The notes: generated by a model not told the origin, from the sequence alone. A stretch of 64,000 nucleotides of DNA from Larsenimonas rhizosphaerae (GCF_023700005.1 NZ_JAMLJK010000001.1:831366-895365), one strand, 5' to 3'; positions 51,398 through 60,515 are shown, counted from the stretch's first letter. A program made the numbers and translations.

Positions 51398-52321
51398 ATG
51401 TCTTCTGAACGGTTCACGTTGCCGACCCGCCTTGATGCTGCCAGCGGCATTGACCTTCACATGCATTCGACTGCTTCCGATGGCGCGTTTTCACCCACCG
51501 ATCTGGTGCATCTGGCGGCAGCGCGCGGGGTGAAGTTCATGGCGCTGACCGATCATGACACCCTGGCGGGCGTGGATGAGGCCTGCGCTGCCGGTCGAGC
51601 TGCCGGCGTGGCGGTACTGCCGGGCGTCGAGGTATCCAGCCAGTGGCAGGGGGTCGGTATTCATATCGTGGCGCTACTGCCACAGGCACCGGGCGATATC
51701 CTGCTGGAGGGGCTGGCGCGTCAGGCCGAGGCGCGTCTGGCACGCAACGAGGAAGTGGCACGGCGACTTGAAAAGGCGGGATTCAGCGATGCCTGGCGCA
51801 AGGCACAGCAGCAGGCTGGTGAGCGTACTGCGCTGGGGCGTCCGGATTTTGCCCGAGCCATGGTGGAGGAGGGACTGGTGCCGGACATGAAAACGGCCTT
51901 CAGGAAATACCTAGGTGCCGGCAAGGTTGGCGATGTCAAACAGCCCTGGCCCGGGCTGTCGGCGGCCATCGACTGGATTGTGGCTGGAGGCGGCATTGCG
52001 CTGGTGGCTCATCCGCTGCGTTACCGGCTGACACGCAAGAAGTTGACGGCGCTACTGGACGATGCCGGGACAGCCGGGGCGGCGGGTGCCGAACTGGTCA
52101 GCGGGTTTCAAAATGAGGATCAGGGACGCGATCTGGCCCAGATTCTGACGCGCCGCAGCATGATGGGCTCACTGGGCAGTGACTTTCACTTTCAGGGCGG
52201 GCCGGTGGCGCCCGGGCGTTTTGGTGCGATCCCTCGAACAGCCCTGCCGCCGGTCTGGACGCATCCACGGCTGTCGGAGTGGTGCCGACAGAACGGTCTT
52301 TCCGACGCTGATCCGCTATAG
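51398..52321 (+). CDS. rnm: PHP-domain phosphoesterase (RNase AM / YciV family)
   Basis: A 307-residue PHP-domain metallo-phosphoesterase. The start at 51398 (MSSERFTLP) is preceded by TGGAG. The metal-binding motifs are IDLHMHSTASDGAFSP, LTDHDTLAG, GVEVSS, IHIVAL, ALVAHPLRYRL and GSDFHFQGG. E. coli YciV (Rnm, RNase AM) hydrolyses 5'-phosphorylated nucleotides, 3',5'-bisphosphates and RNA 5' ends, including 5S/16S/23S maturation. It is followed 48 bp later by yciO, as in E. coli. Confidence 0.92.
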   Translation: MSSERFTLPTRLDAASGIDLHMHSTASDGAFSPTDLVHLAAARGVKFMALTDHDTLAGVDEACAAGRAAGVAVLPGVEVSSQWQGVGIHIVALLPQAPGDILLEGLARQAEARLARNEEVARRLEKAGFSDAWRKAQQQAGERTALGRPDFARAMVEEGLVPDMKTAFRKYLGAGKVGDVKQPWPGLSAAIDWIVAGGGIALVAHPLRYRLTRKKLTALLDDAGTAGAAGAELVSGFQNEDQGRDLAQILTRRSMMGSLGSDFHFQGGPVAPGRFGAIPRTALPPVWTHPRLSEWCRQNGLSDADPL

Positions 52322-52369
52322 TGGAGAGCGTCATTACATGAGTTACGCGCCATGGCGCAGGGAGTTTTC

Positions 52370-52990
52370 ATGAGCCAGTTCTTGAGTCTGCATCCGGATA
52401 ATCCCCAGCCCCGCCTGATTCAGCAGGCCATTGATATTGTTCGCAAGGGCGGTGTGATTGCCTATCCCACCGATTCGGGCTATGCGCTGGGATGTTCGCT
52501 GGGCGAGAAGAAAGCGATCGAAAAGATCAAATGGCTGCGTCAGCTGGATGATCGTCACAATTTTACGCTGGTCTGCTCTGACCTGTCAGAGATTGGTACC
52601 TACGCCAAGGTAGACAACAGTGTGTTCAGGCTGCTCAAGGCGCATACGCCCGGGGCCTATACCTTCATCCTCGATGCGACCAACGATGTGCCGCGACTGC
52701 TGCTTCACCCCAAGCGTCGCTCCATTGGTGTCCGCGTTCCGGAACATATCATTACCCATGCCCTGCTGCAGGCCCTTGGGGGCCCGCTCATGAGCGTGAC
52801 GCTGATTCCCGTGGGCGAGACCCTGCCAATGACGGACGCCGAGGATATCCGTGAGCAGTTCGGAGCCCATCTTGATGCGATCATCGATGGTGGTGCCTGC
52901 CATCTGGAGCCAACCAGTGTGATTGATCTGCGCGATCTGCCGCCGGTGATCGTGCGAGAAGGGCGCGGTGATATCACTCCCTTTATATGA
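52370..52990 (+). CDS. yciO: YciO (YrdC/Sua5 family) protein
   Basis: A 206-residue protein, equal to E. coli YciO. The start at 52370 (MSQFLSLHPDNPQPR) follows CAGGGAG. The YrdC-type fold is seen in GGVIAYPTDSGYALGCSLGEKKAIEKI (Lys/Arg basic groove), HNFTLVCSDLSEIGTYAKVDN, HTPGAYTFILDA and PKRRSIGVRVPEH. True YrdC/Sua5 makes threonylcarbamoyl-AMP for t6A37. YciO is a paralogue whose physiological role is less clear and whose activity is weak, so I do not assign t6A synthesis. Confidence 0.92.
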   Translation: MSQFLSLHPDNPQPRLIQQAIDIVRKGGVIAYPTDSGYALGCSLGEKKAIEKIKWLRQLDDRHNFTLVCSDLSEIGTYAKVDNSVFRLLKAHTPGAYTFILDATNDVPRLLLHPKRRSIGVRVPEHIITHALLQALGGPLMSVTLIPVGETLPMTDAEDIREQFGAHLDAIIDGGACHLEPTSVIDLRDLPPVIVREGRGDITPFI

Positions 52991-53045
52991 CATGCACGTT
53001 TCGGCTAGGTTTATACTTTTCTATTAGTTAAGATTAATAAAGTAT

Positions 53046-53933
53046 TTATTTGTCCTGGTCGACGTTATCCTCCTTGAGACGGGGATCTTCGGTCTCCTCA
53101 TCAAGCCAGGTGCCGCAGTCCTTGCAGTAGTGGGCATCCTTGTCATGCCCTTCACGGCCGCAGCCCGGGCAGGCTTCTTCGGATTCCTGCTCGGTGCGCA
53201 TGGCGCGGATGACTTCGGCGGAAAATACTCCGGTAGGCACGGCCAGGATCGAATATCCCAGAATCATCATGATCGATGAAATGAACTGACCCACCGGTGT
53301 GATGGGGGCAATGTCGCCATAGCCGACCGTTGTCAGGGTAACGATGGCCCAGTAAAGCGCCTTGGGGATGCTGGTAAAACCTGCTTCGGGTGGCTCGATC
53401 AAATAAATAAGTGAACCGAACACTGTAATAATTGATAACACTGCCGTAAGGAAAAGCAGAATCTTGCGACGGCTGCGGTTAAGGGCCTGTACCAGCATGC
53501 GACCTTCACCGACGAATTCCATCAGGCGTAGTACACGAAACAGGCGCAATACCCGCATGATGCGTATGACCAGCATGGTCTGGGCGCCCGGAATCACGAG
53601 GCTCAGCCAGCTTGGCATGATGGTGACGAGATCGATGATGCCGTAGAAACTGCGCATGTAGCGCCACGGGCGGTCCAGACACCAGATGCGCAGCGCGTAT
53701 TCCACGGTAAAGATCAGGGTAAATACCCATTCGGCGATACTGAACCATTCGCCATATCGGGCATTGAGGTGGGGCACGCTATCAAGAAAGACAATCGACA
53801 CGCTTAAAATGATGACGCTGATCAACACGATATCGAAGACTTTTCCCGACCGGGTGTCGGATTCAAAAATGATCTGAAACGTCCTGAGACGCAGGCCTTT
53901 TTCGCCCGGGCTGAAGGGGGATGAATGGGACAC
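53046..53933 (-). CDS. Voltage-gated potassium channel with C-terminal zinc ribbon
   Basis: A 295-residue ion-transport (Kv-like) protein. Helices S1-S4 run from about 33 to 140, with S4 rich in spaced arginines (VIRIMRVLRLFRVLRLMEF, 122-140). S5, the pore loop with K+ filter TTVGYGD (201-207) and S6 (217-240) follow. The cytoplasmic tail has two CxxC pairs (Cys255/258 and Cys270/273) forming a rubredoxin-like zinc ribbon, then an acidic end. It should conduct K+ across the inner membrane and is relevant to osmoregulation. It is convergent with yciO and divergent from the EAL gene. Confidence 0.92.
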   Translation of the reverse strand: MSHSSPFSPGEKGLRLRTFQIIFESDTRSGKVFDIVLISVIILSVSIVFLDSVPHLNARYGEWFSIAEWVFTLIFTVEYALRIWCLDRPWRYMRSFYGIIDLVTIMPSWLSLVIPGAQTMLVIRIMRVLRLFRVLRLMEFVGEGRMLVQALNRSRRKILLFLTAVLSIITVFGSLIYLIEPPEAGFTSIPKALYWAIVTLTTVGYGDIAPITPVGQFISSIMMILGYSILAVPTGVFSAEVIRAMRTEQESEEACPGCGREGHDKDAHYCKDCGTWLDEETEDPRLKEDNVDQDK

Positions 53934-54065
53934 GCGTTTCTCCCTGATAATCGAATCGGTACACCAGGGGGCCGGGGCAGGGCCGTTGGCGGGTCGTTTT
54001 GAACCCTGCCCTGGCGATGGGCAGTATAGAACAACTCACTCCTTGCAGGCAGGGAACATAACGCA

Positions 54066-55973
54066 ATGGCTGATATGTGCACCCCCGAAAGTAATGGTGA
54101 AGAAAAAAGCCGGGAGATCGAGATCCTGGATCAGGCCATTGGTACGCTGGATGCATGGGTCAGAAACAGGGTGGGTACCAACGACCTGACGCTGGATGGC
54201 CAGCGTGCCGAGAGCGAGTGCGTTGCGCGTCTGGCTGTACTGTGCAATGCGCTTTATCCTCAGGTCACGCCCTCGCCAATGCCTTTCGGGGCCCTGTCCG
54301 GAGGGTGTTTCAGTGAGCACACCCTGCTGTTGGGTGGGGTGCTGGATGGCACCACGGATGGCATCTGGGAGTGGCGGCTGGATACCGATCAGCTGTGCCT
54401 TTCCTCACGCTGGTTCAGCATGCTGGGGCTCAAGGAAGAACACGGGCCCCTGCCTTCATCGGTATGGCTTGATCGAGTTCATCCTGATGACCAGGCCATG
54501 CTCCGCGAAGCGGTCGAGCGTTATCTGAACAGCATTGACAGCAGTCTGGCCGTGGAATACAGGATCAAGGACGCTTTTGGTACCTGGCGCATGATGGCCT
54601 GCCGAGGAGTAAGCGATGGGCAGACCTCGGGGCGTGGGCGCTGGCTGGTGGGTACACAGACCGATATCACCGACCAGCGGTTTTGTGATCGAGCGACGGG
54701 ACTGGGCAATGCGGAGCTGCTTAACCAGCATCTGGACGATATCTGTCGCAGCAACAGCGACCAGCCGCTTTATCTGATCAAGCTGGCGCTGAGCAATGCC
54801 GAGGACGTGCTGGATGCCTTTCCGCCGCACCATATCGAGGGCGGGCTGAGGCGGCTCAGTCGGGTAATGCGCTGCAGGCTGCCGCCGGATACATCGCTGG
54901 TGGCGCTGCCGAACTATCAGTTCGGTCTGGTGGTCGAGGCAGATAGCCGCGCCACGCTGTCGGATATCATGGACCGGCTTGAAGCCGTGTTTTCCGAGCC
55001 GGTGATCTTTGATGAAACCGGTGTCTGGCTTTCCCATGCCATGGGCATCGTGGAATTTCATCCGGGGCAGGTCACCAATGTACCGCAGCTGCTGATGCAG
55101 GCACGGCTGGCCCTTCAGCACGCCGTCCGTACCGGGGTGGGCTCTCGATGCTTTTATACGGATGCATTGGCGGAGCTGACCCGCCATGCCGGCGCGGGCG
55201 AGCAGATGATTCGCGAAGCGCTGGCGCACAATGGGGTGCGTTGCTTTCTGCAGCCCATTGTCAGCTTGAGCGAAGGCGGGCGAATCGTTGGCTTTGAAGC
55301 CCTGATGCGGCTTCAGACCGAGTTCGGCATTATCGGGCCGGAGTATTTTATCGAGGTGGCCGAGCGCACCGCGCTGATTCATCCCCTGAGTCGCCACCTG
55401 CTCGAGCAGGCCATCGATGTGCTTGCAGACCCTCGTTTCAATACCGTGTATGGGTCGGAATTTACCGTCAATGTGAACCTGTCGAGCAAGCAGCTGCTGG
55501 ACGCTACGCTGGTGGAGTGGCTGATGTCAGCCCTTGCCAGGCGAAATGTTGCGCCGACCCGTCTGCAGGTCGAGGTGACCGAATCTTCCGTGCTGGCAGA
55601 GCCTCAGACAGCACGATTGACCCTTGAAGCATTGCGGGCGCGGGGCATCAGCATTGCGCTGGATGATTTCGGGACCGGCTATTCCTCGCTGGCACAGCTC
55701 TGTGACTTGCCCCTGGATACCGTCAAGCTCGATCGATGTCTGGTGATGCATATCGAATCCGATGCCCGCAAGAGGCATGTACTGGTGTCCATGATCGAGC
55801 TGTGCAAGCGTCTTGGGTACCGGGTCGTGGTTGAAGGCGTTGAAGACTTCCCGGTACTTCGCACGGTGCGTGCCCTCGGCGGCGACAGTATTCAGGGATT
55901 TATTTATGCTCGCCCCCTGCCGGTTGGCCGTGTGATCGAAGAACTTCCCCTGTTCCCGGTCATGAAGGCCTGA
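54066..55973 (+). CDS. PAS - degenerate GGDEF - EAL protein (c-di-GMP phosphodiesterase)
   Basis: A 635-residue soluble protein. A short helical N-terminal region is followed by a PAS_3-type domain (about 95-205; GTTDGIWEWRL, VHPDDQAML, GTQTDITDQ). The GGDEF domain (about 206-370) lacks the signature and reads LPNYQF at 281-286. The EAL domain (385-630) has intact residues: FEALMR (411-413), NLSSKQL, EVTES, DDFGTGYSSL (533-542), VKLDR (Lys554), VVVEGVE and DSIQGF. It should hydrolyse c-di-GMP while the GGDEF part is inactive, perhaps GTP-binding. No membrane helices were seen; the cue sensed by PAS is unknown. Confidence 0.9.
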   Translation: MADMCTPESNGEEKSREIEILDQAIGTLDAWVRNRVGTNDLTLDGQRAESECVARLAVLCNALYPQVTPSPMPFGALSGGCFSEHTLLLGGVLDGTTDGIWEWRLDTDQLCLSSRWFSMLGLKEEHGPLPSSVWLDRVHPDDQAMLREAVERYLNSIDSSLAVEYRIKDAFGTWRMMACRGVSDGQTSGRGRWLVGTQTDITDQRFCDRATGLGNAELLNQHLDDICRSNSDQPLYLIKLALSNAEDVLDAFPPHHIEGGLRRLSRVMRCRLPPDTSLVALPNYQFGLVVEADSRATLSDIMDRLEAVFSEPVIFDETGVWLSHAMGIVEFHPGQVTNVPQLLMQARLALQHAVRTGVGSRCFYTDALAELTRHAGAGEQMIREALAHNGVRCFLQPIVSLSEGGRIVGFEALMRLQTEFGIIGPEYFIEVAERTALIHPLSRHLLEQAIDVLADPRFNTVYGSEFTVNVNLSSKQLLDATLVEWLMSALARRNVAPTRLQVEVTESSVLAEPQTARLTLEALRARGISIALDDFGTGYSSLAQLCDLPLDTVKLDRCLVMHIESDARKRHVLVSMIELCKRLGYRVVVEGVEDFPVLRTVRALGGDSIQGFIYARPLPVGRVIEELPLFPVMKA

Positions 55974-55985
55974 GAGGGCGCTTGT

Positions 55986-56858
55986 CTACCCCATGTATAA
56001 CCGCTCGATCAGTGCAAGGGCTGGCCCTGAGGCGGTAGTGGAAAGCCACTGTCCTTCGGTCAGTGCCAGAGTCAGCGATTCGGCTGGGACGGCAATGGCA
56101 GGATCGCTGTCATTCGCCAGTGCCCTAGCTGCCTGACAGGCGGCGTCATAGTGGCGTTGCTCCCCGCTGTCAGCATAGGCATCTAGACCGGCAATCACGG
56201 CATCAAGTCGTGCATGAGCCGTGGCGTCCGGTTCGGCCTGTGGCCATTGCCGTTTGGCCAGGCGGGCAGCTCTGGCAGCCTTGCTGGCATTTGCCGGTCG
56301 GCAGGCGAGGGTGTCTGTCAGGGTTCTGGCCAGCCCGAGTAGCGCCTGCTCTCCCTGACGTGCGCTATGGCCTGTCTTGAGCTCAAGTTCGATTTCACAG
56401 ATATCTGTGGCATTGCCGCCGGCCTGTATCGTTCCCTGATCGAAGGCAAGTTCGATATCGATATCGTCGAATGTGACGTGCCAGGTCGTCCGATGAAAGT
56501 CCGTGGTAAAGGCCGGTTCAAGCCGGTCGAGCAGGTCCGGTGTCAGCCCGCTCAGGCCGACGTCACGCAGTGCATCGGTATCAGGCTGTTCCTCATTCAG
56601 CGCCCATTCCCATTCGCCACGTCGGCTCAGCCCTCCGTGTTCCTCTCCGGCCGTTTTCAGCGTCTGCACTACGCCGCATTCCGTGCGACGCAGTCTAAGC
56701 GCCATGCGTGCCTGCTGAAGGGCCTGCTCCGGCGTATCGTAATACGTGTTGCGCAGCCACTGCCGGCGAGGCGCAATACCGGCGAGGCGAGGGTGCTGCA
56801 GTAGCTGCTCAAGGCCTTCCGGAGTGCATTGAAGCTTGAGTTCCGTTTCTGTCGCCAT
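55986..56858 (-). CDS. CYTH-domain inorganic triphosphatase (YgiF-like, no CHAD)
   Basis: A 290-residue protein. The start at 56858 (MATETELKLQCTPEGLEQLL) places the metal-binding ExExK motif (ETELKL) at residues 4-9 as in CYTH proteins. Other tunnel residues are NTYYDTPEQALQQARMALRLRR, QTLKTAG, WEWAL and CEIELELKTGH. E. coli YgiF hydrolyses inorganic triphosphate. Here the C-terminal region (about 215-290) is short and helical, without the full CHAD domain that YgiF carries. The gene is divergent from DUF47-pit, suggesting a link with phosphate or polyphosphate. Confidence 0.88.
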   Translation of the reverse strand: MATETELKLQCTPEGLEQLLQHPRLAGIAPRRQWLRNTYYDTPEQALQQARMALRLRRTECGVVQTLKTAGEEHGGLSRRGEWEWALNEEQPDTDALRDVGLSGLTPDLLDRLEPAFTTDFHRTTWHVTFDDIDIELAFDQGTIQAGGNATDICEIELELKTGHSARQGEQALLGLARTLTDTLACRPANASKAARAARLAKRQWPQAEPDATAHARLDAVIAGLDAYADSGEQRHYDAACQAARALANDSDPAIAVPAESLTLALTEGQWLSTTASGPALALIERLYMG

Positions 56859-56962
56859 GATGCCGTCCTGATCATTTGGAGAATGAATGTTAATTTTCGA
56901 TGACGAGTGGGGGCGCAGTTTATATACTGACCACGCCATTCCCAACGTGATGTTGATTACCC

Positions 56963-57643
56963 ATGGTAAGTCATAACCCATTTTCGGCGCTGTTCGGGCG
57001 GTCGCCCTTTCAGCCGCTGCTTGAGCATATCGTCAAGACAACAGAAAGCGCTGACCTGCTGATCACGTTTTTCAATGCCACATTGAAAGACGACTGGGAG
57101 CAGGCAGCGGTGGTGCGCAATCAGATCAGCGAGTGCGAGCACCAGGCTGATGACCTCAAGACACGGTTGCGTCTTAATCTGCCCAATACGCTGTTTCTGC
57201 CCGTATCACGGTCGGATCTGCTGGAGCTGATCAGTGTCCAGGACAAGATCGCCAACAAGATCAAGGATATAGCCGGGATCATGCTGGGTCGCAGGATGCA
57301 CGTGCCGGCGGAACTTGAAAAGCCGATGCACGATTACATCAAGACCGCCGTGGACACCGTGCATCAGGCGCGCAAGGCGCTGCATGAGCTTGATGATGTG
57401 ATCGAATCCGGTTTTGGAAGCAACGTGTATGGCGTCATGGAAGGCTTTATCACGGAGCTTCACGAGCTGGAACATCAGGCCGATGATCAACAGGTGGCGA
57501 TTCGTCGCGCCCTGTTTGCGCTGGAAAGTACCCTGCCGCCGGTTGAAGTCATCTTCCTGTATCAAATCATTGACTGGATTGGTGAAGTATCCGATTGCGC
57601 CGAGCGTGTCGGTGCTCGTCTACAAATTCTGCTCGCTCGTTAA
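56963..57643 (+). CDS. DUF47/PhoU-like Pit accessory protein
   Basis: A 226-residue helical protein of the TIGR00153/DUF47 family (MVSHNPFSALFGRSPFQPLLEHIVKT...). Its helical bundle is related to PhoU, with charged motifs such as SECEHQADDLKTRLRLNLPNTLFLPVSRSDLLELI and LEHQADDQQVAIRRALFALE. Such proteins are almost always encoded directly before pit and are thought to regulate the transporter. Here pit follows 66 bp downstream. Divergent from the CYTH triphosphatase gene (104 bp apart). Confidence 0.93.
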   Translation: MVSHNPFSALFGRSPFQPLLEHIVKTTESADLLITFFNATLKDDWEQAAVVRNQISECEHQADDLKTRLRLNLPNTLFLPVSRSDLLELISVQDKIANKIKDIAGIMLGRRMHVPAELEKPMHDYIKTAVDTVHQARKALHELDDVIESGFGSNVYGVMEGFITELHELEHQADDQQVAIRRALFALESTLPPVEVIFLYQIIDWIGEVSDCAERVGARLQILLAR

Positions 57644-57709
57644 TATCAATCGCCCGATCAGGGCGGTAGACGAGTTGTCACGCACTCAAGTGAAGTTGTC
57701 TGAACGCTT

Positions 57710-58975
57710 ATGACCATTATTGCCCAATACGGCGAACTTTTTATAGTTCTTGCCTGTGTGTTCGGTTTTTTCATGGCCTGGGGGGTTGGCGCCAACGATG
57801 TTGCCAACGCCATGGGTACCTCCGTCGGTTCCAAGGCCATCACGGTCAAGCAGGCGATCCTGATCGCGATCGTGTTCGAGTTTCTGGGGGCCTGGCTTGC
57901 GGGGGGGGAAGTAACCGCCACCATCCGAAAGGGGATCATTGATCCTGCCCTGCTGCAGCAGACGCCTCAGTATCTTGCCTATGGCATGCTGGCTTCCCTG
58001 TTGTCGGCCGGCATCTGGTTGATGATTGCCTCCGCCAAGGGCTGGCCCGTGTCGACGACGCACTCGATTGTCGGGGCAATCGTGGGGTTCGGCCTTGTCG
58101 GGCTCGGCCCTGAAAGCATCGAGTGGGGCACGCTGGGTCAGATCGTATCCAGCTGGCTGACGTCGCCGCTGCTGGCCGGTCTGCTGGCTTACCTGCTGTT
58201 CCGTTCGGTTCAGCGGCTGATCTTTGAAAACAGTGATCCCTTTGCAGCGGCCAAGCGGTACGTGCCTGGCTACATGTTCCTTGTCGGGTTCATTATTTCG
58301 ATGGTAACCCTGCTCAAGGGACTCAAGCACATTGGCCTGCATCTGTCCTTTCTGGACAGTGCCGGCCTCTCCATAGGTGTCGGCGCGATCATCATGCTGT
58401 TCGGCATCCTGCTCGAGCGTCGCATCGGCCGTGAAAGCCGCGCAGGTGACAACTTCAGTTTTGCCAGTGTCGAGCGCATCTTCGGCGTGTTGATGATGTT
58501 CACGGCCTGTGCCATGGCCTTTGCCCACGGATCCAACGACGTTGCCAACGCGGTAGGCCCGCTGGCAGCAGTGGTCGGCATTGTTCAGACGCAGGGGCAT
58601 CTGGGGCAGGCATCTACCATGCCCTGGTGGATCCTGTTGCTGGGTGGTGCAGGGATCGTGGCAGGTCTGGTCACGCTGGGGCACAAGGTAATTGCGACAG
58701 TGGGTACCGGTATTACCGAGCTGACGCCCAGCCGCGGTTTTGCGGCTACGCTCGCTGCTGCCAGTACGGTCGTGATTGCCTCGGGCATCGGTCTGCCGAT
58801 CTCGACCACGCATACGCTGGTGGGCGCGGTTCTGGGTGTGGGGCTTGCGCGGGGCATGCATGCGCTCAACCTGCGTGTTCTGGGAACCATCGTCGTGTCC
58901 TGGCTTGTTACCCTGCCTGCCGGCGCGTTCCTGTCGATTATCTTCTTCTTCATGTTCAAGGGCATGTTCGGCTGA
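57710..58975 (+). CDS. pit: Low-affinity inorganic phosphate transporter (Pit family)
   Basis: A 421-residue membrane transporter of the PiT family with about ten helices. The inverted repeat characteristic of the family is present: GANDVANAMGTSVGSKAIT in the N-terminal half and HGSNDVANAVGPLAAVVGI in the C-terminal half. PVSTTHSIVGAIVGFGL and PISTTHTLVGAVLGVGLARG mark the second repeated motif. It takes up phosphate (or metal-phosphate) with protons. The gene ends at a clear intrinsic terminator. Confidence 0.95.
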   Translation: MTIIAQYGELFIVLACVFGFFMAWGVGANDVANAMGTSVGSKAITVKQAILIAIVFEFLGAWLAGGEVTATIRKGIIDPALLQQTPQYLAYGMLASLLSAGIWLMIASAKGWPVSTTHSIVGAIVGFGLVGLGPESIEWGTLGQIVSSWLTSPLLAGLLAYLLFRSVQRLIFENSDPFAAAKRYVPGYMFLVGFIISMVTLLKGLKHIGLHLSFLDSAGLSIGVGAIIMLFGILLERRIGRESRAGDNFSFASVERIFGVLMMFTACAMAFAHGSNDVANAVGPLAAVVGIVQTQGHLGQASTMPWWILLLGGAGIVAGLVTLGHKVIATVGTGITELTPSRGFAATLAAASTVVIASGIGLPISTTHTLVGAVLGVGLARGMHALNLRVLGTIVVSWLVTLPAGAFLSIIFFFMFKGMFG

Positions 58976-58999
58976 GTACCAGGTCGTTCACTGCCAGGG

Positions 59000-59026
59000 G
59001 CGCGACCTTCAGGTCGCGCTTTTTTT
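59000..59026 (+). terminator. Intrinsic terminator of pit
   Basis: GCGCGACC and GGTCGCGC form an 8-bp stem with a TTCA loop, followed by seven T residues. It lies 24 bp after the pit stop and before argA. Confidence 0.9.
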
Positions 59027-59118
59027 ATGCCCGCTCAACTAGGCCGGATGTCGGCATCTGTCGCGGTTGATATAGTGAAGCCTGAATTTCCGATTTTCCT
59101 CAGACAGGAGTGGCCTCG

Positions 59119-60432
59119 TTGGATACGTCGTTTCCCTTTGCGGAATGGTTTCGCAGCAGTTCTCCCTACATCAATGCTCATCGCGGGCGAACCTTCGTCA
59201 TTCTGGTGGAAGGGCAGGCGCTTGAAGCACGACGACGCGAGTCACTGATCCAGGACGTTACCCTGCTGCATATTCTGGGGGTACGGGTGGTACTTGTTTT
59301 CGGCATCCGCCCGCAGGTCGACCAGGCCCTTGCCCGGGCAGGGCATCAGCCACCGGTGAGTGATATGCCGCGTGTAGTGGACGACGCTACCATGCACATC
59401 ATTGAGCGTGAGGCGATGCACATGCGGCTGGGACTTGAAGCCCAGCTGTCCCTGGGATTGCCCAATACGCCCATGTATGGAGCCGACATTACGGCCGTCA
59501 GTGGCAACATTGTCATGGCCCGCCCCTTCGGTATTCGTGACGGCATCGATTATCTCCACGAGGGAGAAGTGCGACGGGTGCGCGCCGAGGCGATTACCTC
59601 GCTGCTGGATCAACGACATATCGTGGTGTTGCCCCCGATCGGCTACTCGAGCACCGGCGAAGTGTTTGATGTCAGTGCCTCTGCCATTGCCCTGCACGCT
59701 GCTACGGCGCTGAAGGCCGACAAGCTGATTCTGATCGGTGACAGTAGCGGATTTACTGATCCCTCATCCGGGCTTCTGCGCCAGCTCACGCCGGCCGATG
59801 CCGAGCGTTTCATGGCTCAGTCCGATGCATTGCCCGGTGAGTTGCGCCGGCATCTGGGGGTGGCTTGTGAGGCAGCCCGCCAGGGGGTGGCGCGTACCCA
59901 CCTGATTTCCTGGCGTGATCATGATGCCCTGCTGGGAGAGCTGTTCACCCGGGATGGTGTTGGCACCATGATTACTCGAGATCGTTACGAGCAGCTTCGT
60001 GACGCCGAGCTGCGTGATGTCGGGGGGTTGTTGGCTCTGCTCAAGCCGCTGGAAGAGCAGGGCGTGCTGGTGGCCCGCTCCCGTGAACGGCTTGAGCATG
60101 ACATGGGGGACTATCTTGTCATCGAGCGTGACGGCATGATCATCGGTTGTGCGGCGTTGCACGTGGATCACGGGACGGACATGGCCGAGCTTGCCTGTGT
60201 CGTGGTTCACGGCAGTTACCGAGGCGGCGAGCGTGGAGATGTTCTATTGCAGGCGATCGAGCAGCGCGCCCGCCGGCAGGGCATCAGGGAGCTTTATGCC
60301 CTGACTACACATACGGCCCACTGGTTTTTTGAGCGAGGTTTCGAAACGGTGCCGGTAGAGCGACTGCCCGAGGCCCGCAGACAGCGTTATAACCCGACCC
60401 GAAACTCACGGGTGCTGATCAAGCCCCTGTAG
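59119..60432 (+). CDS. argA: Amino-acid N-acetyltransferase (N-acetylglutamate synthase) ArgA
   Basis: A 437-residue ArgA. The TTG at 59119 is eight bases after AGGAG and gives the expected N-terminus (LDTSFPFAEWFRSSSPYINAHRGRTFVI). The GTG at 59110 overlaps the Shine-Dalgarno and is less likely. The amino-acid-kinase-like domain (about 20-280) binds arginine for feedback inhibition. The C-terminal GNAT domain (about 290-437) carries the acetyl-CoA loop VVHGSYRGGERGDVLLQAIEQRARRQGI. It makes N-acetylglutamate from acetyl-CoA and glutamate, the first step of arginine synthesis. Confidence 0.95.
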   Translation: MDTSFPFAEWFRSSSPYINAHRGRTFVILVEGQALEARRRESLIQDVTLLHILGVRVVLVFGIRPQVDQALARAGHQPPVSDMPRVVDDATMHIIEREAMHMRLGLEAQLSLGLPNTPMYGADITAVSGNIVMARPFGIRDGIDYLHEGEVRRVRAEAITSLLDQRHIVVLPPIGYSSTGEVFDVSASAIALHAATALKADKLILIGDSSGFTDPSSGLLRQLTPADAERFMAQSDALPGELRRHLGVACEAARQGVARTHLISWRDHDALLGELFTRDGVGTMITRDRYEQLRDAELRDVGGLLALLKPLEEQGVLVARSRERLEHDMGDYLVIERDGMIIGCAALHVDHGTDMAELACVVVHGSYRGGERGDVLLQAIEQRARRQGIRELYALTTHTAHWFFERGFETVPVERLPEARRQRYNPTRNSRVLIKPL

Positions 60433-60454
60433 GTGCGCCATGGTGCCCTTCCCG

Positions 60455-60478
60455 AGCCGCCTTACAGGCGGCTTTTTT
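60455..60478 (+). terminator. Intrinsic terminator of argA
   Basis: GCCGCC and GGCGGC form the core stem around a five-base loop (TTACA), followed by TTTTTT. It lies 22 bp after the argA stop and marks the upstream edge of the long non-coding region before glrK. Confidence 0.88.
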
Positions 60479-60515
60479 GCGCGCGTTGGAAAATAACGAC
60501 ACCCGCAGCACATGG

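Noticed and set aside
57686-58861. 391-codon minus-strand open frame opposite pit
   Set aside because: Antisense to a complete PiT transporter; no conserved motif.
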